Positions 52,971 to 61,523 of a DNA stretch of 64,000 nt are shown one piece after another. The translations under genes and the position numbers were made by a program. The first letter of the stretch is position 1; every line of letters begins with the position of its first letter. Under the pieces are notes generated by a model that made no database searches, had not been told where the DNA came from, and saw only the letters and a program-made list of their open reading frames with translations. The stretch is from NCBI GenBank assembly GCA_012728015.1, contig JAAYFY010000039.1:1-64000 (forward strand). The letters run 5' to 3'. This DNA is from Clostridiaceae bacterium. GTDB lineage: Bacteria > Bacillota > Clostridia > DSM-8532.

Positions 52971-53666
52971 ATGCTTCCTGCCCTTTTGCGGACAATATGC
53001 TCCAGACTGCTGTCGCGGTACCCTTTCGTAGGCTTCATCACGGGCCCCCAGTCATTTCCCCAGCCCCTTTCCGCAGAGGATGAGCTGCGCCTTGTCAATG
53101 CCTGCAGAAAAGGCGATGAAGATGCCAGAAACCTTCTGATTGAACACAACCTCCGCCTGGTCGCCCATGTGGCGCGTAAGTATTCGGTAAGTTCAGCGGA
53201 CTCTGACGATCTTATCTCCATAGGAACCATCGGGCTTATAAAGGCCGTTTCGAGCTACGACCCGGAAAAAGGGATCAGGCTTGCCACATACGCCGCACGG
53301 TGTATTGAGAACGAGATCCTGATGTACCTTCGGGCATCCAAAAAGCTGCAGAACGAAGTATCCCTCAATGAGCCACTGGGAACCGACAAGGAAGGTAACG
53401 AGATCTCCCTCATAGATATCCTTGGCTGCGAAAACGAGGGGGTTGACGAGAAGGTTGACCTGAAACAGAGAATCAAGAAACTTTACCGGCTTATCCGCTC
53501 AGCCCTCGAAGGCAGGGAACAGATTATAATCCGCCTCAGGTACGGTCTTTGCGGCGGCTGCGGGAAGACCCAGCGCGAGGTGGCAGAAAGTCTCGGCATA
53601 TCACGTTCCTATGTTTCCCGAATCGAAAAAAAGGCTCTGATAAAGCTGCATGAAGGGTTGAAATAG
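52971..53666 (+). CDS. sigK: Sporulation sigma factor K, intact
   Basis: A 231-residue sigma-70 family factor of the late mother cell. A short pro-sequence is followed by FITGPQSFPQPLSAEDELRL (the SigK start), region 2 (HNLRLVAHVARKYSVSSADS; DLISIGTIGLIKAVSSYDPE) and region 4 (GKTQREVAESLGISRSYVSR). The start at 52971 has GAGG eight bases upstream; a longer frame exists to 52911. The gene is continuous, with no skin-type element. Upstream, CATATATTATAC resembles a SigE -10, but no clear -35 is seen. Confidence 0.92.
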   Translation: MLPALLRTICSRLLSRYPFVGFITGPQSFPQPLSAEDELRLVNACRKGDEDARNLLIEHNLRLVAHVARKYSVSSADSDDLISIGTIGLIKAVSSYDPEKGIRLATYAARCIENEILMYLRASKKLQNEVSLNEPLGTDKEGNEISLIDILGCENEGVDEKVDLKQRIKKLYRLIRSALEGREQIIIRLRYGLCGGCGKTQREVAESLGISRSYVSRIEKKALIKLHEGLK

Positions 53667-53671
53667 GCCGC

Positions 53672-53740
53672 AAACCACGGGACGGTCCCTGAGGCTTTTT
53701 ACACCAACCAGAGGGATCGTCCCCGTGGCTCACCGTGGCT
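53672..53740. repeat. Paired copies of the dispersed GGGAC-GTCCC repeat
   Basis: Two inverted copies, AACCACGGGACGGTCCCTGA and GAGGGATCGTCCCCGTGG, flank a T-rich centre just after the sigK stop. They can fold as a large hairpin and may end sigK transcription. Confidence 0.6.
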
Positions 53741-53855
53741 GCCCTAAATCCATACCGGCTTAAGATATCGCGTTTGCTATTATACTGTTGTCCTAAAGGC
53801 GGCAAATTGGTAGAATAATTACAAATAGCAAAATTATCCATGAGGTGGGTATTGC

Positions 53856-54275
53856 GTGAAAAAAACGATTTTCGAATATCACAAACGCGTGGGCAAAACC
53901 AAATACGTCAGTTCCAGTTTTGCTTTGTCCGGACGAGCGCAGAAAGTATACAACGTATTAGGGCTGATAGCATTCATCATGGCAGCCGTTTCGTTCATCC
54001 TGGCAACAAGAGGGATTATCAGCGTCCCTCTGGCAATCCTTCTGTTTATTATCGGCATTGTCCCGGCCATCGTGGTCCCTATAGCTATAACCTTAAAGGA
54101 TAAGGGCAAGGAAGCTGTGCAACAGGAGATAGAACAGAACAAGGTCACAGAGGTATTCGACAGCAGCGCGAAAGAGCCTGTATACATCAAAAGCCAGGCT
54201 GATACCATACCGACTGTTATTGATAAGGGCACCACGGTAAAAGTCATCGATGATACAGGCTCTGAAAGAACCTGA
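53856..54275 (+). CDS. Two-span membrane protein of unknown function
   Basis: A 139-residue protein with a basic N terminus (KKTIFEYHKRVGKTKYVSSS), two adjacent transmembrane helices (VLGLIAFIMAAVSFILATRG and ISVPLAILLFIIGIVPAIVV) and a cytosolic or external charged tail ending in VIDKGTTVKVIDDTGSERT. No family is recognised. The GTG start has GAGGTGGG six bases upstream. It lies alone between sigK and the convergent transporter gene. Confidence 0.65.
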   Translation: MKKTIFEYHKRVGKTKYVSSSFALSGRAQKVYNVLGLIAFIMAAVSFILATRGIISVPLAILLFIIGIVPAIVVPIAITLKDKGKEAVQQEIEQNKVTEVFDSSAKEPVYIKSQADTIPTVIDKGTTVKVIDDTGSERT

Positions 54276-54295
54276 TCAGTATCGCACGAACAAAT

Positions 54296-54322
54296 AAAAC
54301 CACAGGGACCGTCACCAGGTTT
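54296..54322. repeat. Dispersed repeat copy between convergent genes
   Basis: AAAACCACAGGGACCGTCAC then CAGGTTTA: one half of the GGGACCGTC repeat, ending at the stop codon of the AI-2E transporter gene. Confidence 0.5.
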
Positions 54323-55481
54323 AGGGCGGTTCGGGCAAATCCTCACCCACGGCGCTATCAGGTTCTCTTTCTTCCGGTTGGGATTCCTTGCTCCCGAAAT
54401 TCTTCTCAACCCAGCCCTTAAGCCCGCCAGTCTTAAGGATCCCCTCCATGGTATGTTTGATTATCACCACACAGATGGGACCCAGGAACAATCCAAAGAC
54501 CCCCATGAACTGAAGGCCGAGGTACATGCCGAACAGCGTAAACAGCGGATGGATACCTATTTGATGCCCAACCACCTTGGGTTCGATCAACTGTCGGACA
54601 AACAGTGTTATCAGCCACAGCAGGGCCAATGAGAGCCCCTCCCTGGTATTTCCAAGAAACACCAAATCAATGAAGGCCCATGGCACCAATATGGAGCCTG
54701 TACCCAAAATAGGCAGGGCATCCACCAGCGCGATGATAAGCGCCAGCAGAAGGGCGTTTTCTATACCGATGATCAAAAACCCTATCAAAACCTCGCTGAA
54801 GGTAACCGACATCAGTATGAGCTGCGCCCTCAGCCATCCGAACAGCGCCGTGAAAACATTATTTATAACATTCCTGGTGTTACGGAGCCAGTCGGAGGGA
54901 ATCTGGGAATCGAGGAAGCTGACTATCTTATGCTTGTCACTGGACATGAAATAGGTTGCCAGGACGGTTACCAGCAAGAAGATCAGGGCCTGGGGCAAAG
55001 AAAAAGCAAACTTCACGGTTCCGGTGGCTATATCGACAACAGGCTTTAGCAGGTTTTCCAGGTTGCTTGATATATTGTTGATGGCATTGGTTATTCCATC
55101 CGAAACCTGTACCGGAAGCTTAAGGAAAAGGTTGCTTGCCTCCTCCAGGACATTGTCTATAAAAGCGGCAATGCTGTCAAATGTCAGATTCAGGCTGCTG
55201 TACACATTGATGATTTCCTTGATAAGCCGTGCGATCAGAAGGCCAACTACGGTCAGTATGGTGCCGAAGACTACCAGTATGGAGAATACAGCCCCGATTT
55301 TCCTGGATATGCGCAGCTTGGTCTCTATAAATTTCACAACCGGCTCGATGAGCGAAGAGAAGACAAAAGCGATGATAAAGGGTATGAAGAAGCGTCCGAT
55401 CTTAAACAGTACAAAGACACCCAGTGCCACCAGCAGTATTTTGATTAAGGAAAATATGGTCTTTTTAAGAGCCTCCGGCAT
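54321..55481 (-). CDS. AI-2E family transporter (PerM/YdbI-like permease)
   Basis: A 386-residue membrane protein with about eight transmembrane segments. Its N-terminal KTIFSLIKILLVALGVFVLF and the conserved C-terminal part ALIIALVDALPILGTGSILV, FVRQLIEPKVVGHQIGIHPL and FTLFGMYLGLQFMGVFGLFLGP define the AI-2E/PerM family. Members are tied to small-molecule or sodium export; substrate is unknown here. The last 35 residues are an acidic, poorly conserved tail. GGAGGTTAGGC precedes the ATG. Confidence 0.88.
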   Translation of the reverse strand: MPEALKKTIFSLIKILLVALGVFVLFKIGRFFIPFIIAFVFSSLIEPVVKFIETKLRISRKIGAVFSILVVFGTILTVVGLLIARLIKEIINVYSSLNLTFDSIAAFIDNVLEEASNLFLKLPVQVSDGITNAINNISSNLENLLKPVVDIATGTVKFAFSLPQALIFLLVTVLATYFMSSDKHKIVSFLDSQIPSDWLRNTRNVINNVFTALFGWLRAQLILMSVTFSEVLIGFLIIGIENALLLALIIALVDALPILGTGSILVPWAFIDLVFLGNTREGLSLALLWLITLFVRQLIEPKVVGHQIGIHPLFTLFGMYLGLQFMGVFGLFLGPICVVIIKHTMEGILKTGGLKGWVEKNFGSKESQPEEREPDSAVGEDLPEPP

Positions 55482-55512
55482 GCCTAACCTCCAGAAAACA
55501 GGTTATAACAGG

Positions 55513-56115
55513 CTATTGATCCCTTAGAGCACGGAACGACTTCCGAAGATAGACCAGCCTTCCGTTCTCACGGGTGCTCTCCATCAGCGAAATGCCCCTT
55601 ACCGTTACCCTGTGATCGGGCCTCTGCGTTTTGCCCAGTATATCATTTATGGTGCTGCCCATTGCTGCGCCGCTTTCACCGGACATTAAGCCCCGGGAAG
55701 GATCATCCTCTAAAGCTGCCTCTCTTAATAGCGTTATATGAGGAGAGTACTTCTCATATCCGGAAAACTGGCTGAATTCTGCCGCCAGTTCCCGAACAAG
55801 GTCTTTCTGCAGATCCTGCAGGGGTTTGCTGGCTTTGAGGCCGCACCAGATTATGGGTCTTTTCCCTCTGCTGAATTTACCCAATTCCCCCAGTTCTAAA
55901 ACAAAGGAATCATGCCTTGAGGCAACTTTTTCAAGGACACGTTCCAGCCCCGGCAGCATGTTCGGGCTCACCTCTCCGAGGAATTTCAGGGTAAGATGAA
56001 AATTGGGCATGCGGGTGTAGTTCCCGCTTATTCCGCTATCGCGCAAAGCGCCCTGGATCCTGGCCAATACATGCCGTGTTTCTTCATCAAATTCGACCGC
56101 AATAAAACATCTCAT
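55513..56115 (-). CDS. thpR: RNA 2',3'-cyclic phosphodiesterase
   Basis: A 200-residue two-histidine phosphoesterase (LigT/ThpR). Both catalytic H-x-T/S motifs are present: NFHLTLKFLGEV near residue 43 and YSPHITLLREA near 126. MRCFIAVEFDEETRHVLARI is a typical family opening. It opens 2',3'-cyclic phosphates of RNA; its physiological substrate is not known. It lies between nifU and the AI-2E transporter on the same strand. Confidence 0.92.
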   Translation of the reverse strand: MRCFIAVEFDEETRHVLARIQGALRDSGISGNYTRMPNFHLTLKFLGEVSPNMLPGLERVLEKVASRHDSFVLELGELGKFSRGKRPIIWCGLKASKPLQDLQKDLVRELAAEFSQFSGYEKYSPHITLLREAALEDDPSRGLMSGESGAAMGSTINDILGKTQRPDHRVTVRGISLMESTRENGRLVYLRKSFRALRDQ

Positions 56116-56148
56116 ACCCTGATCACTGATTATACCCTTATCACCGGT

Positions 56149-56604
56149 TTATTCCCCGCCGTTTCGGTTCTGCTGTTCCAGGCGGCCGCATCCGCCACAG
56201 CACCCGGGGCAGCCTGCGTATTCGCTGTCGCTGTCAAGCCCGTGCCTCGCACGGTAATCCTGGAGGGCTGCCGCAATAGCCTCCTCGGCGAGAACCGAGC
56301 AATGCACCTTCGCGGGTGGCAGACCGTCCAGCGCCTCCATAACCACCTTGTTGGTGACCATTTCTGCTTCCTTGATGGTCTTTCCCTTGATGAGCTCGGT
56401 TGCCATGCTGCTGGTGGCAACCGCCGCCCCGCAGCCAAAGGTCTTGAACTTGGCATCAACAATTATCCCGTCTTCTATTTTAAGATACATCTTCATGATG
56501 TCGCCGCATTTTGCGTTTCCTACCTGGCCAACGCCGTCCGCGTCCTCAATCTCTCCTACGTTGCGCGGATTCATAAAATGGTCCATTACCTTTTCACTAT
56601 ACAT
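56149..56604 (-). CDS. nifU: NifU/IscU-type Fe-S cluster scaffold with Cys-rich tail
   Basis: A 151-residue scaffold on which Fe-S clusters form. It starts MYSEKVMDHFMNPRNVGEIE and has the three ligand cysteines in KCGDIMK, FGCGAAVATSS and HCSVLAEEA. The C terminus adds a Cys-rich CPGCCGGC followed by a short Gln/Asn/Gly tail, which is beyond the minimal IscU length. It follows nifS by 46 bp; the pair makes a minimal Fe-S assembly unit. AAGGACTGATATAA precedes the ATG. Confidence 0.93.
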   Translation of the reverse strand: MYSEKVMDHFMNPRNVGEIEDADGVGQVGNAKCGDIMKMYLKIEDGIIVDAKFKTFGCGAAVATSSMATELIKGKTIKEAEMVTNKVVMEALDGLPPAKVHCSVLAEEAIAAALQDYRARHGLDSDSEYAGCPGCCGGCGRLEQQNRNGGE

Positions 56605-56650
56605 TTATATCAGTCCTTTCAGTCCAATAACATAAAAATATGAGTGAAGG

Positions 56651-57853
56651 TCATTTGGCCGCCTGCTTGTTCGCCTTAACGAAATCCTCATAGAGGGGCG
56701 ACATGGTTCTGAGCCTTGCCACGATCTCCTCCAGGCAATCCACCAGGTAACCAACATCGGATTCCGTGTTGGATTCACCAAAGGTCAGCCTCAGGGAGCC
56801 ATGGGCAATCTCGTGGGAAAGCCCGATAGCCATCAGGACATGGGATGGATCCAGGGAGCCGGAGGAGCAGGCCGAACCGCTTGAGGCCTTTATACCTTTC
56901 ATGTCCAGCATGAGAAGGAGGGATTCACCCTCAATAAACTGGAATGAAAGGTTGAGATTCCCCGGAAGCCTATTCTCCACAGGTCCGTTGAGCCTGACAT
57001 GGGGAATCCTGCTTAAAATCAGATCCCTGGCCCTGTCTCTCAGCTTCCTGATCTTTCCGGCGTATTGGTCCATATTGGCTATGGCAAGATCCAGGGCTTT
57101 GGCCATACCCACGATGCCCGCCACGTTCTCGGTGCCGGCGCGTTTGCCTCTTTCCTGGTGTCCCCCGTGGATCAGGTTTTCCAGGCGCACACCCTTCCTG
57201 ATATACAGCGCGCCCACTCCCTTCGGACCATAGAACTTGTGGGCGGATATGGAAAGAAGGTCCACGCCCAGTTCCCTGACATCTACGGGAATGCTGCCTG
57301 CGGCCTGGACAGCGTCGCAATGGAACAGCACGCCATGCTTCCTGGTTATCTCACCGATGGCTTTGATGGGCTGGATGGCTCCGATCTCATTGTTGGCATA
57401 CATGATGCTCACAATAGCCGTATCCGGCCTGATGGCCTTTTCCACGTCCCCAGGATTTACAAAACCCTCCTGATCGACAGGCAGATAGGTCACATCAAAG
57501 CCCTCTTTTTTCAGGTACTTGCAGGTGGCCATGATGGCCGGATGCTCAATTGCCGATGTTATAATATGCTTTTTGCCCTTTTCCCGCGCCGCATAGACAG
57601 CGCCCTTTATGGCCCAGTTGTCCGCCTCGGTGCCGGAACCGGTAAAATAGATTTCACCCGGCTCATCCGCGCCAAGGCACCTGGCAATGGCTGTCCTGGC
57701 TTCCTCTACCGCCTTCCTGCCTGATCTTCCAACAGAGTACAGCGAGGAAGCATTGCCGTATTCCTCTATAAAATATGGCTTCATAGCCTCAAACACCTCA
57801 GGCTTCACATATGTGGTAGCCGCGTGATCCAAATATATTACAGGCTTTTGCAT
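56651..57853 (-). CDS. nifS: Cysteine desulfurase
   Basis: A 400-residue PLP enzyme that takes sulfur from cysteine for cluster assembly. It opens YLDHAATTYVKPEVFEAMKP, and shows the PLP lysine in LLSISAHKFYGPKGVG and the mobile-loop cysteine in GIKASSGSACSSGSLDPSHV. This is the IscS/NifS group I type. It is the first gene of nifS-nifU; no Rrf2-type regulator gene is adjacent, but a palindrome overlaps its promoter. GGGGAGATAATT precedes the ATG. Confidence 0.95.
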   Translation of the reverse strand: MQKPVIYLDHAATTYVKPEVFEAMKPYFIEEYGNASSLYSVGRSGRKAVEEARTAIARCLGADEPGEIYFTGSGTEADNWAIKGAVYAAREKGKKHIITSAIEHPAIMATCKYLKKEGFDVTYLPVDQEGFVNPGDVEKAIRPDTAIVSIMYANNEIGAIQPIKAIGEITRKHGVLFHCDAVQAAGSIPVDVRELGVDLLSISAHKFYGPKGVGALYIRKGVRLENLIHGGHQERGKRAGTENVAGIVGMAKALDLAIANMDQYAGKIRKLRDRARDLILSRIPHVRLNGPVENRLPGNLNLSFQFIEGESLLLMLDMKGIKASSGSACSSGSLDPSHVLMAIGLSHEIAHGSLRLTFGESNTESDVGYLVDCLEEIVARLRTMSPLYEDFVKANKQAAK

Positions 57854-58293
57854 AATTATCTCCCCGTTTCATACAGCGTGTCACTGTATCGCATTAAAAT
57901 AAAGTTAGCACTGGCTAATTTAAAAGTCAACAGGCCCGCATCCGCGGCAGGCCTTTGATTTCGCATAACCTTTCATAATGTATTATACCTTGCCACAAAT
58001 TGATTAAACAATATGGAAACTGTACGCCTTTTCCCGCTATTGATATGGTTTTATTGACAAAAACTATAAAGCTGTTTTTCGGTTTTATTATTTTCGTGTT
58101 ATAATAGCCATATTGTCCGGCCGGAACAAGATCCACACCAGGTCTTTTTCCTGTCGGGTAGTTAGTTTGCGTTATTTTCCAGGCATCCCCTCATGATGGT
58201 CGATGGGCATGTTTTTGCTGTAAGAAGTGAGGGCACACGGTGATTGACAGCCTGGTGCAAGAATGTGATTGTATACAAGGGAATAGATGGGTA
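57854..58293. other. Divergent intergenic region nifS / LCP gene
   Basis: No gene is seen in these 440 bases. It contains the nifS promoter and palindrome (57902-57930), a GC-rich hairpin-like segment at 57931-57952 (GGCCCGCATCCGCGGCAGGCC) and an extended -10 element TGTTATAAT (58097-58105) directed toward the LCP gene. I see no riboswitch. Confidence 0.55.
57902..57930 (-). promoter_or_regulatory. nifS promoter with overlapping palindrome
   Basis: On the minus strand there is TTGACT (57925-57930), a 17-bp spacer and TAACTT (57902-57907). The palindrome TTAGCACTGGCTAA (57905-57918; TTAGC-N4-GCTAA) covers the -10 and half of the spacer, where a repressor would block RNA polymerase. An Fe-S or iron-responsive regulator is a natural candidate but is not identified. 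Confidence 0.5.
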
Positions 58294-59367
58294 ATGACAA
58301 CTGCGCGAAATAAGAAAAAAAGTATATGGAAAACAATCCTGATAGTTGAGATCCTGGTTCTTATTGCGGCAGGCATGGCAGCGCTTTATTTCCTGGTATT
58401 GAAAAAGACACCTGCCTTTGAGTTCATAGGAAGGATCTTAAGCCCGGTGGAAGGGAGCAAAAGCATTAAGGAAAGGCGCGTCGAGACCGAAAAACCCTTT
58501 GCGCTTACGAAGAACCAGAGATATTACAAGCCGCTGGCTGACCCTGAGAGCATCAATGTACTCATCATAGGCACAGATGTTGATGGGACCAACTATGACA
58601 CGCTTCTTTTGGCAAGCATCGATGAGGAGAACAACCTGGTCAGGCTGATCAACATACCAAGGGATCTTTACATCGATTACAGCGAAGAGGTTTTGGAAAG
58701 GCTCAGGACGGCATTCCCGAAGTATACCTCCTCTAAGGGTATTTTCAAGATCAATGCCGGCCATACCATAGGCAGGCTGATAGAATACAAAAAGGATACC
58801 GGACGGTTCCGGAATTCGGAGTTTGAATTTACCTGCGATATCACCGAGGAGGTTTTTGGGGTATATATCGATGATTTTGTATATATGAAGCCCGACAGCT
58901 TTGCCCGTATCGTGGACTATTTCGGCGGCGTGGATATCGAGGTGCCCTGCCGCATGAAGTACAGCGATCCTCTGCAGGATTTTTCAGTGGACCTTGAAAA
59001 GGGTTTCCAGCACCTCAACGGCAAACAGGCCGAAGGGTTTGTCAGGTTCAGGCAGGGCTATGATGAAAACGGGAAGTTCAGGGGCATTGGCGACCTGGAA
59101 CGGAAGCGGAACCAGATCAGTTTTGTCAAGGCGTTCCTGGAGCAGCATATGACCCTTGGCAATATCGGAAAGATCATCTCCATCGCGGGAGATCTGGATG
59201 AGTATTTCATCTCCAGCATTGACCGGGCCCATGAAACGGCGGAATACGGAAAGCTGGCTGAAAAGCTTTACAGGAATAAATTCACAACCCAGTCAGAGGA
59301 GATCGAGTGTGAGGACGTTACCATTGAAAATGTCTATTATCTGAGGCTGGTGACAGCTGGCAAATAG
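58294..59367 (+). CDS. LytR-CpsA-Psr (LCP) family cell-wall protein
   Basis: A 357-residue type II membrane protein. A basic start (TTARNKKKSIWK) and one transmembrane helix (TILIVEILVLIAAGMAALYF) are followed by an extracellular LCP domain: INVLIIGTDVDGTNYDTLLL, RLINIPRDLYIDYSEE and YFGGVDIEVPCRM, ending in GEQ-type RFRQGYDENGKFRGIGDLER and KRNQISFVKAF. LCP enzymes attach teichoic acids or other glycopolymers to peptidoglycan. The start is uncertain: ATG 58294 lacks a perfect site, and a GTG at 58240 is possible. Confidence 0.9.
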   Translation: MTTARNKKKSIWKTILIVEILVLIAAGMAALYFLVLKKTPAFEFIGRILSPVEGSKSIKERRVETEKPFALTKNQRYYKPLADPESINVLIIGTDVDGTNYDTLLLASIDEENNLVRLINIPRDLYIDYSEEVLERLRTAFPKYTSSKGIFKINAGHTIGRLIEYKKDTGRFRNSEFEFTCDITEEVFGVYIDDFVYMKPDSFARIVDYFGGVDIEVPCRMKYSDPLQDFSVDLEKGFQHLNGKQAEGFVRFRQGYDENGKFRGIGDLERKRNQISFVKAFLEQHMTLGNIGKIISIAGDLDEYFISSIDRAHETAEYGKLAEKLYRNKFTTQSEEIECEDVTIENVYYLRLVTAGK

Positions 59368-59437
59368 ATTTATCAAGGCTCTGCATAAAAGGCGAAAGGC
59401 GCCTGGATCATGCAGCACCCAAGGAGGAACAGAAAGA

Positions 59438-60619
59438 ATGCTGGAAAAAATCAACGAGTTTTTTGCAGCCCTGTCAAGCGGGAATATGGAAACCGCGGCG
59501 GCTATCGGCCAGGAATTTCTAGGAATGTTCGTCATGTTTGCCATCGGGGGCATACTGATCTACCTGGCCATAAAGAAGGACTACGAACCCGCCCTGCTCC
59601 TGCCAATTGGCTTCGGCGCCATACTGACCAACATACCCATGAACACCATTTTCACTGGTATGGACGGTGAATCGGGGGTATTCGGGTTCCTGTACAATTA
59701 CACCATTGCCAATGAGTTGTTTCCTGTACTCATCTTCATTGCGGTCGGCGCCATGATCGATTTCACCCCGTTGTTCCAGACACCGTTCATGCTGTTCTTC
59801 GGAGCCGCTGCCCAGTTTGGCATATTCGCCACCATGCTGGTAGCCCTGCTGTTGGGGTTCAACCTCCCCGAAGCGGGCGCCATCGGCGTTATCGGAGCGG
59901 CCGACGGCCCCACCTCCATCTACGTCGCAAACGCATTTAAACTGGACAAGGGCCTCATCGCGGCCATCACCGTCGCCGCTTATTCGTATATGTCGCTGGT
60001 GCCCATAATCCAGCCTCCGGTAATCAAGCTTCTTACCACACCTGAGGAAAGAAAGATCCGCATGGATTTCCAGCAGCGCAATGTCAGCAAACTGGCAAAA
60101 ATTCTCTTCCCTATACTGGTTACCATTGTAGCCGGCCTCATCGCCCCGGAAAGCGTAGCCCTGGTTGGCGGGTTGATGTTTGGAAACCTCATCAGGGAAT
60201 GCGGCGTGCTGAACAGGTTATCCGAAACAGCCCAGAATGTACTGGCCAACCTGGTAACCCTGCTTTTGGGCATCACCATAGGCACCACCATGACAGCCTC
60301 CTCATTCCTCAACTGGAAAACCCTTGTGATTATGCTGATGGGCTTGGTCGCCTTCATTTTTGACACCGCGGGCGGTGTTTTGTTTGCCAAGTTCATCAAT
60401 CTTTTCAGGAAGGAAAAGATCAATCCCATGGTAGGCGCCGCAGGGATATCGGCCTTTCCCATGTCTGCGCGCGTGATTCAGAAAATGGCCAAGGAAGAGG
60501 ATCCCATGAACTTCGTCCTGATGCAGTCAGTTGCGGCCAATGTTTCGGGCCAGCTGGGATCGGTTGTCGCGGGAAGTATGATCCTGGTCCTGGTGGGCCA
60601 TTTGATCGGTTTGGTTTAG
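59438..60619 (+). CDS. Sodium-translocating decarboxylase, membrane beta subunit
   Basis: A 393-residue integral membrane protein of the OadB/MmdB/GcdB family, which decarboxylates carboxybiotin and exports Na+. Hallmarks are LLLPIGFGAILTNIPMN, FIAVGAMIDFTPLF, the AIGVIGAADGPTSIYVA ion-binding stretch and GLMFGNLIRECGVLNRLS, with NLVTLLLGITIGTTM later. AAGGAGGAACAG precedes the ATG. No alpha subunit or biotin carrier gene adjoins it in this window; the next gene is a tiny gamma-like protein. Confidence 0.93.
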   Translation: MLEKINEFFAALSSGNMETAAAIGQEFLGMFVMFAIGGILIYLAIKKDYEPALLLPIGFGAILTNIPMNTIFTGMDGESGVFGFLYNYTIANELFPVLIFIAVGAMIDFTPLFQTPFMLFFGAAAQFGIFATMLVALLLGFNLPEAGAIGVIGAADGPTSIYVANAFKLDKGLIAAITVAAYSYMSLVPIIQPPVIKLLTTPEERKIRMDFQQRNVSKLAKILFPILVTIVAGLIAPESVALVGGLMFGNLIRECGVLNRLSETAQNVLANLVTLLLGITIGTTMTASSFLNWKTLVIMLMGLVAFIFDTAGGVLFAKFINLFRKEKINPMVGAAGISAFPMSARVIQKMAKEEDPMNFVLMQSVAANVSGQLGSVVAGSMILVLVGHLIGLV

Positions 60620-60666
60620 TAAGTATGGATCATTGGATTAACAATTAAGAAAAGGATGATGGATAA

Positions 60667-60795
60667 TTGACCCAGGATTTCATGAACGGATTAAAAGTTA
60701 GCGGACTCGGCCTTTTGGGCGTATTCGGCGTTCTGATCATCTTTTATATAGTTGTGGTGCTGCTTGGCCGGATTAAGCCCAAGGAAGAAGAGTAG
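60667..60795 (+). CDS. Tiny OadG-like gamma subunit candidate
   Basis: A 42-residue frame: (M)TQDFMNGLKVSGLGLLGV then one hydrophobic helix (FGVLIIFYIVVVLLG) and a charged tail RIKPKEEE. This matches the shape of decarboxylase gamma (OadG) subunits, which have one membrane helix with a GL-x-x-x-GLG start. A TTG start with AAAAGGATGATGG upstream is preferred; an internal ATG gives 37 residues. It lies 47 bp after the beta subunit on the same strand, which supports the call. Confidence 0.65.
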   Translation: MTQDFMNGLKVSGLGLLGVFGVLIIFYIVVVLLGRIKPKEEE

Positions 60796-60849
60796 ACCCT
60801 GTAAGGTCCATATTCCGCATTGGCTTTTATAGCTTTTGCGCCACTGTGG

Positions 60850-61425
60850 TCACTTCTGTGGTTCGCCTGCCAGTCCGGCTTTTCTTAGTACCGGTTTTAG
60901 CCTGGCAGCCAGGATAGATGCCGGGTAAAATGTCAGAAGGTCCCCGCCTATGACCATGGCAAACCCGTAATATATTGCCTGTCCCAGGGTCATGACATTC
61001 TTAAGGTACAGATTGGTCATAAGGTACAGGTATGCTACGCCGAACAGATAGGTTAAAGCTGAGCCTGCCAGAATGCAGGCAAAAACATTCATAATCCTGA
61101 CTTCTTTAAGGCGTTCGGTTAGAAGTCCGGTGAGCCAGGCCGAAAAGATGAATCCGATAAGATAGCCAAATGTAGGCTGGAGTATATATCCTATGCCTCC
61201 CCCTTTTGTGAATACGGGTAATCCCATAAGGCCCACAGCGACATACAAAAGCTGCGCCAGCATTCCCCTCTTCGCGCCAAGCAGGGCACCGGACAGGGCT
61301 ACGAAAAAGGTCTGCAGCGTGAACGGGATAAGGGGAAGGGGTATTCTGATGAAGGCGCCAACCGCCGTAAGGGCTGAAAACAGGGCTATTTGCGCAATAT
61401 CGCGTATGTTCAGTTTTTTGGTCAT
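60850..61425 (-). CDS. bioY: Biotin transporter S component
   Basis: A 191-residue membrane protein with six hydrophobic segments matching BioY, the substrate-binding unit of an ECF vitamin importer. Visible are ALFSALTAVGAFIRIPLPLI, PFTLQTFFVALSGALLGAKR, LLYVAVGLMGLPVFTKGGG and GYILQPTFGYLIGF, all classic BioY strings. ECF ATPase and T genes are not here. It converges with the sodium-decarboxylase genes, whose enzyme needs biotin. AAGGAGCAAAGAA precedes the ATG. Confidence 0.93.
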   Translation of the reverse strand: MTKKLNIRDIAQIALFSALTAVGAFIRIPLPLIPFTLQTFFVALSGALLGAKRGMLAQLLYVAVGLMGLPVFTKGGGIGYILQPTFGYLIGFIFSAWLTGLLTERLKEVRIMNVFACILAGSALTYLFGVAYLYLMTNLYLKNVMTLGQAIYYGFAMVIGGDLLTFYPASILAARLKPVLRKAGLAGEPQK

Positions 61426-61523
61426 TTCTTTGCTCCTTATTGTAGAGTGTCGTTTCGAAAAGGAATCTGCGCCAAAAAAGTCTAACCTGTAACTTCACTC
61501 CTCACACTTTTCAACATCATCAA

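Noticed and set aside
52971-53666. Sigma-K interruption by a skin element
   Set aside because: The gene is one uninterrupted frame with regions 2 and 4 complete.
35408-54322. CRISPR array
   Set aside because: The repeats are scattered singly or in pairs with unrelated spacing; there are no regular spacers and no cas genes.
57905-57918. CIRCE heat-shock element
   Set aside because: TTAGCACT looks like the CIRCE start, but the required nine-base spacer and GAGTGCTAA arm are absent; it is a shorter palindrome instead.
57854-58293. Riboswitch or T-box leader
   Set aside because: I could not find a conserved core or specifier-type stem in this or other leader regions.
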